A stretch of 64,000 nt of DNA from an uncultured Bacteroidales bacterium (GCA_949298955.1 CASFYQ010000007.1:62001-126000); one strand, 5' to 3'. Numbered from the stretch's first letter, positions 28,287 through 37,509 are shown. Program-made: numbers and translations. The notes: generated from the sequence alone by a model not told the origin.

Positions 28287-28319
28287 GTAGGTTTCGACAG
28301 ATTAAAAAGGTATAGAAAG

Positions 28320-29222
28320 ATGTGGTTATCGCTTGCGTTTCTCTCGGCCGTTCTGTTAGGCTGCTACGAAGTATGTAAAAAGACATCGCTCAATGGCAAT
28401 GCCGTCATTCCCGTGCTGTTTCTCAACACTTGCTTTTGCAGCCTGCTGTTCCTCCCCTGCATCATACTCTCCTACGGGTTTCCCGATCTGATGCACGACT
28501 CGCTCTTCTATGTGCCCCCCTCGACCCTGCGCGAACACCTCTACATCATCGGCAAGGCGGCCCTCGTACTCACCTCGTGGACTTGTGCCTATTTCGCCAC
28601 CAAACATCTGCCCATCACTATCGCCGGGCCCATCAAGGCGTCGCAGCCCATACTCACCCTCGTGGGAGCACTGCTCATCTTCGGCGAAAGGCTCAACCTC
28701 TATCAGTGGATAGGTGTGCTGCTGGCCATCGTCTCGTTCATCATGCTCTCCCTCTCGGGTCGGAAAGAGGGAATCAATTTCCGCCACAACCTGTGGATAC
28801 TCTTCATCGTGCTGGCCACCATTACGGGAGCCGCCAGCGGACTGTATGACAAATACCTCATGTCGCACGGCTTCGACCGCATGACCGTACAAGTGTGGTA
28901 CTCCTACTACCAGATGGCCATGATGGCCATCGTGCTGTTGCTCTTGTGGTACCCGCATCGCAAACACACCACTCCGTTCGTGTGGCGCCCCTCGATATTC
29001 TTCATCTCGCTCTTCCTCGTCTGCGCCGACTTTGTCTATTTCTATGCCCTCAGCTACCCCGACTCCATGATTTCGATTGTCTCGATGGTACGCCGCAGCA
29101 GTGTCGTGGTGAGCTTCATCGCCGGGGCCTTTCTCTTCAAGGAAAAGAATATCCGCAGCAAGTCTTTCGACCTGGTGCTTGTCCTGTTGGGTATGTTTTT
29201 CCTCTATCTGGGAACCCGATAA
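28320..29222 (+). CDS. EamA/DMT-family transporter
   Basis: Inner-membrane permease of 300 residues with ten predicted membrane helices in two EamA repeats (first LAFLSAVLLGCYEVCKKTSL..., second beginning LWILFIVLATITGAASGLYD). The conserved GPIKASQPILTLVGALLIFGERLNLYQW of repeat one and the closing VVVSFIAGAFLFKEKN of repeat two are clear. The substrate is unknown; the structured leader suggests it is controlled by a small molecule. An upstream start at 28179 would run through the leader hairpin and is rejected. Confidence 0.88.
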   Translation: MWLSLAFLSAVLLGCYEVCKKTSLNGNAVIPVLFLNTCFCSLLFLPCIILSYGFPDLMHDSLFYVPPSTLREHLYIIGKAALVLTSWTCAYFATKHLPITIAGPIKASQPILTLVGALLIFGERLNLYQWIGVLLAIVSFIMLSLSGRKEGINFRHNLWILFIVLATITGAASGLYDKYLMSHGFDRMTVQVWYSYYQMAMMAIVLLLLWYPHRKHTTPFVWRPSIFFISLFLVCADFVYFYALSYPDSMISIVSMVRRSSVVVSFIAGAFLFKEKNIRSKSFDLVLVLLGMFFLYLGTR

Positions 29223-29249
29223 AGATGTAATATAATTTGCAGCCGCTTT

Positions 29250-29280
29250 TTGTATTACACGGGCAAATATGTATCTTTGT
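29250..29280 (+). promoter_or_regulatory. Consensus promoter upstream of the DUF3256 gene
   Basis: TTTG (29250-29253), 19 bases, TATCTTTG (29273-29280): the textbook Bacteroidetes promoter. It is followed by a second, module-type promoter at 29294-29356. Confidence 0.75.
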
Positions 29281-29293
29281 TTCACGAAGGCAG

Positions 29294-29356
29294 GATGCGG
29301 CTCGGCAAAAAGTTCAAGCGAACTTGACTTTCTGCACACGCCTTTGCGTATTTTTG
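29294..29356 (+). promoter_or_regulatory. Recurrent promoter module upstream of the DUF3256 gene
   Basis: GATGCGGCTCGGCA, then AAGTTC-4-GAACTT, then CGCCTTTGCGTATTTTTG ending in a TAnnTTTG match. This copy keeps the architecture but has a different inverted-repeat sequence from the GAAAAC/GTTTTC copies. Confidence 0.5.
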
Positions 29357-29371
29357 CATCAAACATTCATT

Positions 29372-30004
29372 ATGAAATTAAACAAACTACCGCTCATCGC
29401 ATTCTTGGCCTCCACTTGTGCCCTGCAAGCCATAGAACCGGCAGCGCAACTTTTTGTCGCCATGCCCGACTCGCTCGTTCCCTCGATAGAGGTCAACCGG
29501 CGCAAAGACCTCATCGACCTCTTTCATGCCGGGCAACAGGCACAAGTCGCCACCAAACTCGGAGGTACGGCCCGAATGACACAGCTGCAAGAAAACCACC
29601 TGGCCCTGTCGCTCTCGGAGCAGAGCCAAATGCTTCTGCACAACTACATTACCGGCAACGGCGACACCCTCGTCGTCCTTGTCAATACTGTCTATGCTCC
29701 GGCCGGCGACAGCCACATACGCTTCTTCAACACTACCTGGCAAGAGCTTCCCGCCTCGAAATACATTCGGCCCTTACCCAAAGAGGCTTTCTTCCTCTTC
29801 CCCGACAGCCTTACGAAAGAGCAATGCAAGGAACTGATGCAGCCGGTCGACATCGACCTGATAGAATACACCTTCGGCGCCGACGGCTCGATTTGCACCC
29901 GGCAATCGTGGGGAAAATACCTCGATAGCGAGACCTACGAGCGACTGAAACCCTACTTGCGCGAATCGATTACGCTGCGCTGGAACGGGAGACAGTTTGA
30001 ATAG
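29372..30004 (+). CDS. DUF3256-like exported protein
   Basis: Protein of 210 residues with a signal peptide (MKLNKLPLIAFLASTCALQA). The mature part begins QLFVAMPDSLVPSIEVNRRK and continues DLIDLFHAGQQ, the pattern I associate with the Bacteroidetes DUF3256 family. No catalytic motif is visible. It is probably periplasmic; function unknown. Two promoters lie upstream. Confidence 0.7.
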   Translation: MKLNKLPLIAFLASTCALQAIEPAAQLFVAMPDSLVPSIEVNRRKDLIDLFHAGQQAQVATKLGGTARMTQLQENHLALSLSEQSQMLLHNYITGNGDTLVVLVNTVYAPAGDSHIRFFNTTWQELPASKYIRPLPKEAFFLFPDSLTKEQCKELMQPVDIDLIEYTFGADGSICTRQSWGKYLDSETYERLKPYLRESITLRWNGRQFE

Positions 30005-30116
30005 CAACAAAAATATATTTATAACCAACATAATAGATAAATAGACAAACAGAAACAGAAAAAGAAAGAATGCCATAAAATAACAAAAATAACATAAGCG
30101 TTAGCTTCGTTCTCTG

Positions 30117-30237
30117 CCAATAGAAACTTCGCAACTTTCACACAAGCATCGAGAACATGTAGCGAGCGTCCATGTAGATATATCTACGTGGGCTTGTTCG
30201 TGTTTGTATGCTTGGGCAATGCGAAGGCCTCTATTGG
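30117..30237 (+). other. 121-base imperfect hairpin upstream of XRE gene
   Basis: CCAATAGA (30117-30124) pairs with TCTATTGG (30230-30237), CTTCGCA with TGCGAAG, CAAGCAT with ATGCTTG and GAACA with TGTTC, and the tip CCATGTAGATA pairs with TATCTACGTGG around a perfect palindrome. The arms are interrupted by small internal loops, as in structured RNA rather than a simple terminator; no T run follows. It ends 87 bases before the XRE ATG and has a counterpart at 55339-55462. Confidence 0.6.
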
Positions 30238-30324
30238 ACAAACTCTGGGCAGGACCACGTAGTTTATTTAACTCCTACCCTATCCTCTCGAGAGCCGGCC
30301 AATGCTTACATTTCGCCGAACGAC

Positions 30325-30642
30325 ATGAGGAACATACACATTGGTCATATCATTCACGAACGCTTTAAGGAGAGCGGACTCTCGATTGCAGAGTTTGCCG
30401 CCCGTATCAACCGCACCCGCGGTACCGTCTACGACATATTCTCACGTAAGAGTATTGATACCGACCTCCTCGTTGCCATTTCGGAAGTGCTGCATTATGA
30501 CTTCTTCCAAGAATACTATTCCCCTGAAATACAAACTCATACACCTCCAGTTCCAATCTACCAAATCAGTCTTCAAGTCGAGGGCATTGTCGATGCACAA
30601 CTCCTGTGCCAGCACCTGTCGCAATATAAAAAGAAGCGATAG
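30325..30642 (+). CDS. Small XRE-type helix-turn-helix protein
   Basis: DNA-binding protein of 105 residues from MRNIHIGHIIHERFKESGLS. The HTH covers LSIAEFAARINRTRGTVYDIF (about 19-39), followed by SRKSIDTDLLVAISEVLHYDFF, a strongly family-specific block shared with the gene at 55077-55307. Upstream in-frame codons run into the hairpin region and are not likely coding. It precedes genes for a TolB-like lipoprotein and an outer-membrane barrel. It may regulate them, but there are about 290 bases with nothing recognisable between. Confidence 0.8.
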   Translation: MRNIHIGHIIHERFKESGLSIAEFAARINRTRGTVYDIFSRKSIDTDLLVAISEVLHYDFFQEYYSPEIQTHTPPVPIYQISLQVEGIVDAQLLCQHLSQYKKKR

Positions 30643-30933
30643 CAGCCTTGTTTATGTTCAACCATTTCGACATATCCGTACAATTATCCCGACATTCATC
30701 AAAAGAAATTTTCGCTCTATTTTGGTTTCTTTGTGCTAATAATCCTTAATCAAGATTTCCAATACCTAAAGATATCGGAATCATCATCGCAAGTCTCTTC
30801 GTCATTGCCCCATCTCGCAATGTACCCAGACTATGAGTAACCATCTCTTCACACCAAGAGAATAGCAGACCGGTCGATGACCTTTTTTAAGGAAGCTCTA
30901 AAACAACATTGACAATACAAACACACTTAAACC

Positions 30934-31941
30934 ATGTTCATGATGAATAGAAAAACGACACTTTTCGGCTGGGGGCTCTTGTGCATCTGGCTATTTTCAC
31001 AATGTACAACCACTCAAATCATCTACTCCAACGTATCAGTTCCCGAAGAAGGAGGTATCCGTTTCGAGAAACTTACCGACGAAAATCGAGACATCGTCAA
31101 CGGTATATCTACCCGCAACGAATACGGCAAATTCGAATGGTGGGTCAATCCGTGTGTAGCCATCTCACCCGATGGTCTCAAAATAGCCTATCTCTCCTAT
31201 AAAAACAAACAGACCAATATCATGGTAGCCAGCACCGAACGAGGCGGAAGCGGTGCCACGCAACGCACCTTCCGCAACTGGGTGACCGACCTCTCCTGGT
31301 CGCCCGACGGCAAGTATATCTATTTCTCGGAACAACGCAACAACACCAGTTCGATATACAGCATCAATGCCGAAGCCGGAAGCGTGCTCAACCAACTCAC
31401 CTTCGGCAGCACCTACGATGCGGCCCCCAAAGCCTCGGCCAATAATCCCAACATCGTATTCTTCTCCCGACAAGAATACGGACACTCCAGCATCTGGAGC
31501 TACAATCGCGAGAATAACCTCTTTACCAATTACTCCAACGGCTGTACTCCCGAACCGATAAAGAACGAACCCGACGCCTTCCTTTGCACCCGATTCAACG
31601 ATAAGGGGATAGGCGAAATCTGGAAGATAAACTACCAGACCGGCATCGAAACCCTTATCCTCTCCCGTCAGGATCAAAGTTTCACCACGCCTCGCATCTC
31701 GCCCGACGGACAATGGATTGTGTGCATGGGCAACAGCTTCAACCCCAACAACAAGCGCATACAAAATCTCGACATTTTTGTAATCCGCATCGATGGAAGC
31801 CAATTCACCCAACTGACCTTCCACCCCGGTAACGATGGTTGTCCCGTGTGGTCGCCCGACGGTCGCAACATCTATTTCCTCTCGCAACGCGGCACGGCCA
31901 AAGGTCTGTTCAACGTATGGCGTATGAACTTCAATCTTTAA
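30934..31941 (+). CDS. TolB-like beta-propeller lipoprotein
   Basis: Predicted lipoprotein of 335 residues: the N-terminal helix ends at LFSQC, a good lipobox. The mature part consists of PD40/WD40-like propeller blades, seen as repeated SPDG motifs (AISPDGLKIAYLSY, SWSPDGKYIYFSE, RISPDGQWIVCMG, VWSPDGRNIYFLS). It resembles the TolB C-terminal propeller but lacks the TolB N-terminal domain. It is probably an envelope scaffold or binding protein. Three ATGs (30934, 30940, 30943) are equally placed; I kept the first. Confidence 0.75.
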   Translation: MFMMNRKTTLFGWGLLCIWLFSQCTTTQIIYSNVSVPEEGGIRFEKLTDENRDIVNGISTRNEYGKFEWWVNPCVAISPDGLKIAYLSYKNKQTNIMVASTERGGSGATQRTFRNWVTDLSWSPDGKYIYFSEQRNNTSSIYSINAEAGSVLNQLTFGSTYDAAPKASANNPNIVFFSRQEYGHSSIWSYNRENNLFTNYSNGCTPEPIKNEPDAFLCTRFNDKGIGEIWKINYQTGIETLILSRQDQSFTTPRISPDGQWIVCMGNSFNPNNKRIQNLDIFVIRIDGSQFTQLTFHPGNDGCPVWSPDGRNIYFLSQRGTAKGLFNVWRMNFNL

Positions 31942-32066
31942 AAAATAAGCTCATTCAACATCAGCTTAGGTCTGAACTTCAATATCAAGGTCAGGAGGAA
32001 ATAAGAGACTTATAGAGGCTGAACATAATCTGGAATACATACATCAACACTAAAACACACTCATTC

Positions 32067-32783
32067 ATGAAAAAATCGATTCTTATTATCATGATACTCC
32101 TCATCGGCTCACTGTCGGCATCGGCCCAATGGAGCAGCGCGGGAAACGATACAGGAAACAGCCCTTCCCACGACAACAGTAGCAAACCCGCCGGAGGATT
32201 CATACGGGTAGGAGGAGCCATCTCGTTCAACACACTCGGCGGCTCATATTTCGAAAATCAGAGCAACGTCTCAGGAAAAACGACCGGCATCATTTCGCTT
32301 TGTCAAGCAGGAGCCTATTTCGGGAAAAACAAGAACTTCTATGCAGGTTTAGGCATGGAACTCCCCTTCAAAGGATGGAAAGAAGAGGTAGAAATAAACG
32401 GGAGAACAGTAACAACCTCTTACAATACCATGGGGTATCGTATCCCGGTTTTTATCGGATACACCTATCGATTTACTCCGAAAATCAGTCTGTATGTGCA
32501 GACTGGTATCAATTTCGATTTCGATTTCGCCGGGTATTGGGGTACCATCGAATACAATGGAGAGAAAAAAGATTTGAAAGATACTCTAAACGATGACTAC
32601 TTCAATATCTTCAACAGCTCTTGGGCCGTACAAGCCGGTATCGTGCTCCACAAAATTCATTTGGGATTGAACTACACATTGCCCTATACCGACATATTCA
32701 ACCATAAATATGTGGACGATGACATAAACGGCAACTTGGGAGCTGTCAATCTTTACATAGGTCTGGCATTTGACCTCAAATAA
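32067..32783 (+). CDS. Outer-membrane beta-barrel protein
   Basis: Porin-like protein of 238 residues with a signal peptide ending SLSASAQ. Alternating amphipathic strands such as GGFIRVGGAISFNTLGGSYF, KNFYAGLGMELPF and the last strand AVNLYIGLAFDLK fit the OMP_b-brl family (about eight strands). The function is unknown. It is 125 bases after the TolB-like gene, and the spacer contains an echo of that gene's 3' end (GAACTTCAAT repeated), hinting at a small local duplication. Confidence 0.72.
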   Translation: MKKSILIIMILLIGSLSASAQWSSAGNDTGNSPSHDNSSKPAGGFIRVGGAISFNTLGGSYFENQSNVSGKTTGIISLCQAGAYFGKNKNFYAGLGMELPFKGWKEEVEINGRTVTTSYNTMGYRIPVFIGYTYRFTPKISLYVQTGINFDFDFAGYWGTIEYNGEKKDLKDTLNDDYFNIFNSSWAVQAGIVLHKIHLGLNYTLPYTDIFNHKYVDDDINGNLGAVNLYIGLAFDLK

Positions 32784-32904
32784 GGTCACGCACGGGAGGA
32801 GAAAATCGAATAACCGCATCTCACCGTCACGTGTATACAATCCTTGATATTCTATCGAGTAATCTAAAGACCAATATATAGAGAAAACCATTATCAACAT
32901 GACC

Positions 32905-32951
32905 AAACAAGAGAGCCGCCCCGGGAACCTCCCGAAGCGGCTCTCTTGTTT
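32905..32951. terminator. Strong terminator between OMP gene and asnS
   Basis: Perfect 15-bp stem AAACAAGAGAGCCGC/GCGGCTCTCTTGTTT with a 17-base loop. It serves asnS on the minus strand and probably the convergent OMP gene. Confidence 0.85.
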
Positions 32952-32980
32952 GTATGGTCTTGCGTTGTGCAGGCCCCGGC

Positions 32981-34378
32981 TTAGAACTCGGCGTTCTTGG
33001 GCGTACGGGGGAAAGGAATCACATCGCGAATATTGGTCATACCGGTCACGAAGAGCAACAGGCGCTCGAACCCGAGGCCGAAGCCCGAGTGGGGAGCGGT
33101 ACCGAAACGGCGGGTATCGAGATACCACCACATATCTTTCATGGGGATATTCAACTCCTCGATGCGCGAAAGCAGCTTCTCATAATTCTCCTCACGCTGC
33201 GACCCACCGATAATCTCGCCGATGCGGGGGAAGAGCACGTCCATGGCGCGCACAGTCTTGCCATCGTCGTTGAGCTTCATATAGAAAGCCTTGATTTCCT
33301 TGGGATAGTCGGTGAGGATAACCGGTTTCTTGAAATGTTCTTCGACGAGGAAACGCTCGTGTTCGCTCTGCAAATCGGCCCCCCAGTAAACGGGATATTC
33401 GAATTTGTGACCCGACTCTTCGAGAATCTTGATACCTTCGGTATAGGGCAGACGCACGAAATCGTTTTCAACCACGAATTTCAACCGGTCAATCAGCTCC
33501 TTGTCATACATCTGGCACAAAAATTCGAGGTCGTCCTGGCAGTGGTCGAGGGCATAGCGAACCAGGTATTTGAGGAAATCCTCGGCCAAGTCCATATTCT
33601 CCTCGATTTCGTTAAAGGCAACCTCGGGCTCTACCATCCAAAACTCGGCCAGGTGACGGGGCGTATTGGAGTTCTCGGCACGGAACGTGGGGCCAAAAGT
33701 ATAGATGGCACCCAGCGACATGGCACCGAGCTCGCCCTCGAGCTGTCCCGACACGGTGAGGCTGGTAGGTTTGCCAAAGAAATCGGCGCTGTAATCGACG
33801 GCCCCGTCATCGGTGCGAGGCACATTGTTGAGGTCGAGCGTCGTTACCTGAAACATGGCACCTGCACCCTCGCAATCGCTGGCCGTGATGAGCGGCGTAT
33901 TCAGGTAGAAGAAACCGCGGTCGTTGAAATATTTGTGAATCGCATAGGCCAGATTGTGGCGAATGCGCAGTACGGCACCGAACGTGTTGGTGCGGGGACG
34001 CAAATGGGCGATTTCACGCAGAAACTCAAGTGTGTGCCCTTTCTTCTGCAAGGGATACGACTCGGGGTCGGCCCCGCCATAGAGTTCGATGCTTTCGGCC
34101 TGAATCTCGGCTTGTTGGCCTTTGCCCTGCGACTCGACCAGCACACCCACGACGCTGATGCAGGCACCGGTCGTGATGGGTTTCATCTCGGCTTCGGTAA
34201 ATTTCGAGAGGTCGACCACAACCTGTATATTCTTAATTGTAGAACCGTCGTTCAGTGCGATGAAATTTACATGCTTATTGCCACGGCGCGTACGCACCCA
34301 GCCCTTCACATTAATCTTCGTTCCGTAAAGAGATGCATCGAAGGCATCGACGACTTTGGTCCTTTTCATTGTTTCCAT
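32981..34378 (-). CDS. asnS: Asparaginyl-tRNA synthetase
   Basis: Class IIb aminoacyl-tRNA synthetase of 465 residues. It shows an N-terminal OB anticodon-binding domain ([21 protein letters not shown]), then the catalytic domain with motif 2 [20 protein letters not shown] and motif 3 [16 protein letters not shown]. The AEFWMVEPE signature favours Asn over Asp. It lies 83 bases after the rluB-type gene on the same strand. Confidence 0.97.
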   Translation of the reverse strand: METMKRTKVVDAFDASLYGTKINVKGWVRTRRGNKHVNFIALNDGSTIKNIQVVVDLSKFTEAEMKPITTGACISVVGVLVESQGKGQQAEIQAESIELYGGADPESYPLQKKGHTLEFLREIAHLRPRTNTFGAVLRIRHNLAYAIHKYFNDRGFFYLNTPLITASDCEGAGAMFQVTTLDLNNVPRTDDGAVDYSADFFGKPTSLTVSGQLEGELGAMSLGAIYTFGPTFRAENSNTPRHLAEFWMVEPEVAFNEIEENMDLAEDFLKYLVRYALDHCQDDLEFLCQMYDKELIDRLKFVVENDFVRLPYTEGIKILEESGHKFEYPVYWGADLQSEHERFLVEEHFKKPVILTDYPKEIKAFYMKLNDDGKTVRAMDVLFPRIGEIIGGSQREENYEKLLSRIEELNIPMKDMWWYLDTRRFGTAPHSGFGLGFERLLLFVTGMTNIRDVIPFPRTPKNAEF

Positions 34379-34405
34379 ACTCTTTCAATCTACTGGTTTA
34401 AGCAT

Positions 34406-34435
34406 CGCCCCGAACGGAAAGAACCGTGCGGGGCG
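34406..34435 (-). other. Hairpin in the rluB-asnS spacer
   Basis: CGCCCCG-ACGG-loop-CCGT-CGGGGCG, an 11-bp interrupted stem 28 bases before asnS. There is no T run, so it may be a processing or attenuation structure. Confidence 0.35.
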
Positions 34436-34461
34436 TGCGGCTATTCTATTGGATTATAATC

Positions 34462-35709
34462 TTATTCAAACGAACCCATTTGCAGCATGTTCACCTCTTG
34501 TTGAGTGAGGTAACGCCAGCGGCCGCGTTGCAGGTTCTTTTTGGTGAGACCGGCAAAATAGACGCGGTCAAGCTTGACCACCCGATAGCCGAGTGCCTCG
34601 AAAATGCGACGCACAATGCGGTTGCGACCCGAGTGAATCTCGATACCTACCTGGTTCTTGTCGGTTTCATTGGCATAGCTCACGGCGTCGGGCTGTATGG
34701 GGCCGTCCTCCAACTCGATACCGTCGGCAATACGCTGCATATCCTCTTCGTTCACGTCGCGGTCGAGCCACACGTGATAAATTTTCTTCTTGATAAACTT
34801 GGGGTGCGTGAGCTTCGAGGCGAGGTCGCCGTCGTTGGTGAGCAGCAGCACGCCCGTAGTATTGCGGTCGAGACGACCTACGGGATAGATGCGCTCGGTG
34901 CAGGCGTTGCGCACGATGTCCATCACGGTGAGACGTCCCTGCGGGTCGTCCGACGTGGTCACGCAATCCTTAGGTTTATTCAACAACACATAGATTTTGC
35001 GCTCGAGAGTTACCACCTTGCCACGGAAAGTTACCGTGTCGTTGCGGGTAATCTTCGTGCCCAACTCGGTCACCTGCACACCGTTTACCAGCACCTCGCC
35101 GGCCTGGATAAACTCGTCGGCCTCACGGCGCGAACAGATACCGGCATTGGCCATGAACTTGTTGAGGCGAATCGGTTCGTTGGGATCTACCTCGGGCAGT
35201 TCATACTCGATGCGTTGCGGACGGCTGGTATAGTTTTTGTTGTTTCGACGTTGTTGCGGGCGACCCTGATTGTACCGATGGTTGCCATATCCGCCCTGAC
35301 GATTTTGGTAACCGCCCTGACGGTTCTGTTTCGGGTAGTAAGGACGCTCGTTCTCGCCGTAAGGACGCGGTTGATAGCCTTCACCACCCTCGTTGTTGCG
35401 ATTGTAATCCTGATTGTACCGCGGCGCATTGTTATAATTGCTGCGGCGGTTGTTGCCATACCCACCCTGGCGATTCTGATAGTTGCCCGGACGATTCCCG
35501 TAATTGTTGGGACGCTCGTTGGCATAGGAGCGATTGCCTCCTTCGCCATAATTACGTGAGTAATGTGATCTCTCGGGATTGGCACCATACGAGGAGTGTC
35601 CCTCTTCTCCTCCGCCTCTTTTGTACTCTACTTTCTCATATCGTTCGGTCATGCCTTCACGGTTCGACCCCCCGATACGAGGGCGCTTAGCTCTTTTTTC
35701 GCTTTCCAT
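34462..35709 (-). CDS. RluB/RsuA-type rRNA pseudouridine synthase with long low-complexity N-terminus
   Basis: The C-terminal 245 residues are a complete RsuA-family synthase: S4 RNA-binding domain (IRLNKFMANAGICSRREADE) and catalytic block YPVGRLDRNTTGVLLLTNDG with its Asp. The first about 170 residues are a repetitive, positively charged stretch of N/Y/G/R/Q (units like NRQGGYGN) unlike the catalytic part and much longer than in enterobacterial RluB. It is expected to act on 23S rRNA; the N-terminal tail is probably disordered and RNA-binding. Promoter at 35800-35807. Confidence 0.9.
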   Translation of the reverse strand: MESEKRAKRPRIGGSNREGMTERYEKVEYKRGGGEEGHSSYGANPERSHYSRNYGEGGNRSYANERPNNYGNRPGNYQNRQGGYGNNRRSNYNNAPRYNQDYNRNNEGGEGYQPRPYGENERPYYPKQNRQGGYQNRQGGYGNHRYNQGRPQQRRNNKNYTSRPQRIEYELPEVDPNEPIRLNKFMANAGICSRREADEFIQAGEVLVNGVQVTELGTKITRNDTVTFRGKVVTLERKIYVLLNKPKDCVTTSDDPQGRLTVMDIVRNACTERIYPVGRLDRNTTGVLLLTNDGDLASKLTHPKFIKKKIYHVWLDRDVNEEDMQRIADGIELEDGPIQPDAVSYANETDKNQVGIEIHSGRNRIVRRIFEALGYRVVKLDRVYFAGLTKKNLQRGRWRYLTQQEVNMLQMGSFE

Positions 35710-35799
35710 AGAAATTGTTTAAATTAAAAAATACAAGCCTCTCGGCCTAATTGAAAATTATCTATTTTTCTTATCGATTATTTTTTACCTTTCCGGCGA

Positions 35800-35807
35800 C
35801 AAAGATA
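35800..35807 (-). promoter_or_regulatory. -7 element of the rluB-type gene
   Basis: TATCTTTG on the minus strand, about 90 bases before the ATG; no clear -33 box. Confidence 0.55.
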
Positions 35808-35919
35808 CAAAGGATTTTCCATTTCATCTCTTTTATAATCAAATAAGTTATCGTTTTCTTCTTAAAAAAAACAAAAGTCTTCCGCCTTTGTTCGCCCGGG
35901 GTCATATCGGGACAAAAAA

Positions 35920-35974
35920 CGATTCTTCGGCAGCTTGTCTCCCGATAAAGAAAGCAAAAGCTACCGAAGAATCG
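35920..35974 (-). terminator. Terminator after purB
   Basis: CGATTCTTCGGNAGCT arms of 16 bp with one mismatch, followed on the minus strand by GTTTTTTG. It lies about 65 bases past the purB stop. Confidence 0.8.
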
Positions 35975-36040
35975 AATGTAAGGTCTATTTTCTACCCGGC
36001 AACAGCCGTGGAAACGGGCTCCGGGGTATCGTATGCAGGC

Positions 36041-37384
36041 TTAGAAACCGGTGTAAGTATGCGGTGTGATGCGGCGCAACTCTTCCTTGACAGCCTCCGA
36101 CACGTCGAGCGTGTCGATAAACTCGCGTATCGACTCGGCATTGACTACCGAGTTGGTGCGGGTGAGTGATTTCAACGTTTCATAAGGGTGCGGATAGCCC
36201 TCGCGACGCAGAATCGTCTGGATACCCTCGGCCACCACGTTCCACATCTGATCGAGGTCGCGGTAAATGGCCTTCTCGTTGAGCAGCAGTTTGTTCAATC
36301 CCTTGATGGTACTGTGGAAAGCGATGAGCGTATGGGCCACAGGCACACCCACGTTGCGCAGCACGGTCGAGTCGGTGAGGTCGCGTTGCAGACGCGATAC
36401 GGGCAGCTTAGAGGCCAGATGATCGAGAATGGCGTTGGCAATACCCAGGTTACCCTCGGAGTTCTCGTAGTCGATAGGATTCACCTTGTGAGGCATAGCC
36501 GACGAACCCACCTCGCCTGCCTTGATTTTCTGCTTGAAATATTCCATTGAGATGTATTGCCAAAAATCACGGTCGAGGTCGATGACAATCGTATTGATAC
36601 GGCGCAGGGCGTCGAAGAGGGCGGCCAGGTTGTCGTAGTTCGAGATCTGGGTTGTCCAGGCCTCGCGCTCGATGCCGAGACGCTCTTTCAGGAAACGGTT
36701 ACCGAAAGCCGGCCAGTCGATATCGGGATAGGCAAAGTGATGAGCGTTGAAATTACCCGTGGCACCGCCGAATTTTCCGCTCATGGGCACCGATTTGAGC
36801 AACTCGATTTGCTTCTCGAGACGATATCCGAACACACGTATCTCCTTGCCCAACCGGGTGGGCGAAGCCGGCTGCCCATGCGTCTTGGCCAACATGGGTA
36901 TATCTTTCCACTCCTCGGCATACCGATTGATAAGCGACAGCATCTCGTCGAGCACCGGCAAATAACAGTCGTGCAACGCCTCTTTCAGCAGCAGAGGTAC
37001 CGAGGTGTTGTTGATGTCTTGCGAGGTGAGACCGAAATGAATAAACTCTTTGTAGGCTTCGAGATGCAACTCGTCGAATTTCTCCTTAATAAAATATTCG
37101 ACGGCCTTCACGTCGTGGTTGGTAACCGATTCAATCGACTTTACCCGAGCGGCATCGGCCTCGGTAAAATCGGCATAGATGGCCCGCAACGCAGGGAAGA
37201 GGTCGTGACTCACCCCCGAAAGCTGAGGCAAAGGCAACTCGCACAAGGCGATGAAATACTCAATCTCGACCCGTACCCGATACCGGATAAGAGCCCACTC
37301 CGAAAAATAAAGCGACAAATTTTCCACCTTGTTACGGTAGCGGCCATCGACAGGCGATATAGCCGTGAGTGATGATAATTCCAT
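36041..37384 (-). CDS. purB: Adenylosuccinate lyase
   Basis: Catalyses two steps of purine synthesis (SAICAR to AICAR and adenylosuccinate to AMP). At 447 residues it shows the fumarase/aspartase superfamily signature SSAMPHKVNPIDYEN, KTHGQPASPTRLGKEI and GLTSQDINNTSVPLLL. It is a single gene with promoter TATTTTTG (37408-37415) diverging from the tRNA-Val promoter. Confidence 0.97.
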   Translation of the reverse strand: MELSSLTAISPVDGRYRNKVENLSLYFSEWALIRYRVRVEIEYFIALCELPLPQLSGVSHDLFPALRAIYADFTEADAARVKSIESVTNHDVKAVEYFIKEKFDELHLEAYKEFIHFGLTSQDINNTSVPLLLKEALHDCYLPVLDEMLSLINRYAEEWKDIPMLAKTHGQPASPTRLGKEIRVFGYRLEKQIELLKSVPMSGKFGGATGNFNAHHFAYPDIDWPAFGNRFLKERLGIEREAWTTQISNYDNLAALFDALRRINTIVIDLDRDFWQYISMEYFKQKIKAGEVGSSAMPHKVNPIDYENSEGNLGIANAILDHLASKLPVSRLQRDLTDSTVLRNVGVPVAHTLIAFHSTIKGLNKLLLNEKAIYRDLDQMWNVVAEGIQTILRREGYPHPYETLKSLTRTNSVVNAESIREFIDTLDVSEAVKEELRRITPHTYTGF

Positions 37385-37407
37385 AGTCTATGTTTTGAAA
37401 TAGAGCA

Positions 37408-37415
37408 CAAAAATA
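37408..37415 (-). promoter_or_regulatory. -7 element of purB
   Basis: TATTTTTG on the minus strand, 24 bases before the purB ATG. Confidence 0.6.
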
Positions 37416-37456
37416 CGATTTCTTGTGTAATTTTATCGAATAATTCTCTTTTTTGT

Positions 37457-37486
37457 TTTGCAAATAAAAAAAATGTGTTACCTTTG
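37457..37486 (+). promoter_or_regulatory. Promoter of the tRNA-Val cluster
   Basis: TTTG (37457-37460), 18 bases, TACCTTTG (37479-37486); the first tRNA begins 24 bases downstream. Confidence 0.8.
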
Positions 37487-37509
37487 CATCGCTTTTCCAA
37501 AAGCAATCC

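Noticed and set aside
28276..28310. Similarity of GGGCGATGTAGGTTTCGACAG to the 5' end of tmRNA
   Set aside because: Only about 20 bases resemble it; there is no tag-coding region, no matching 3' tRNA-like half and the EamA gene starts right after. The GGGCGAT part is better explained by pairing in the leader stem.
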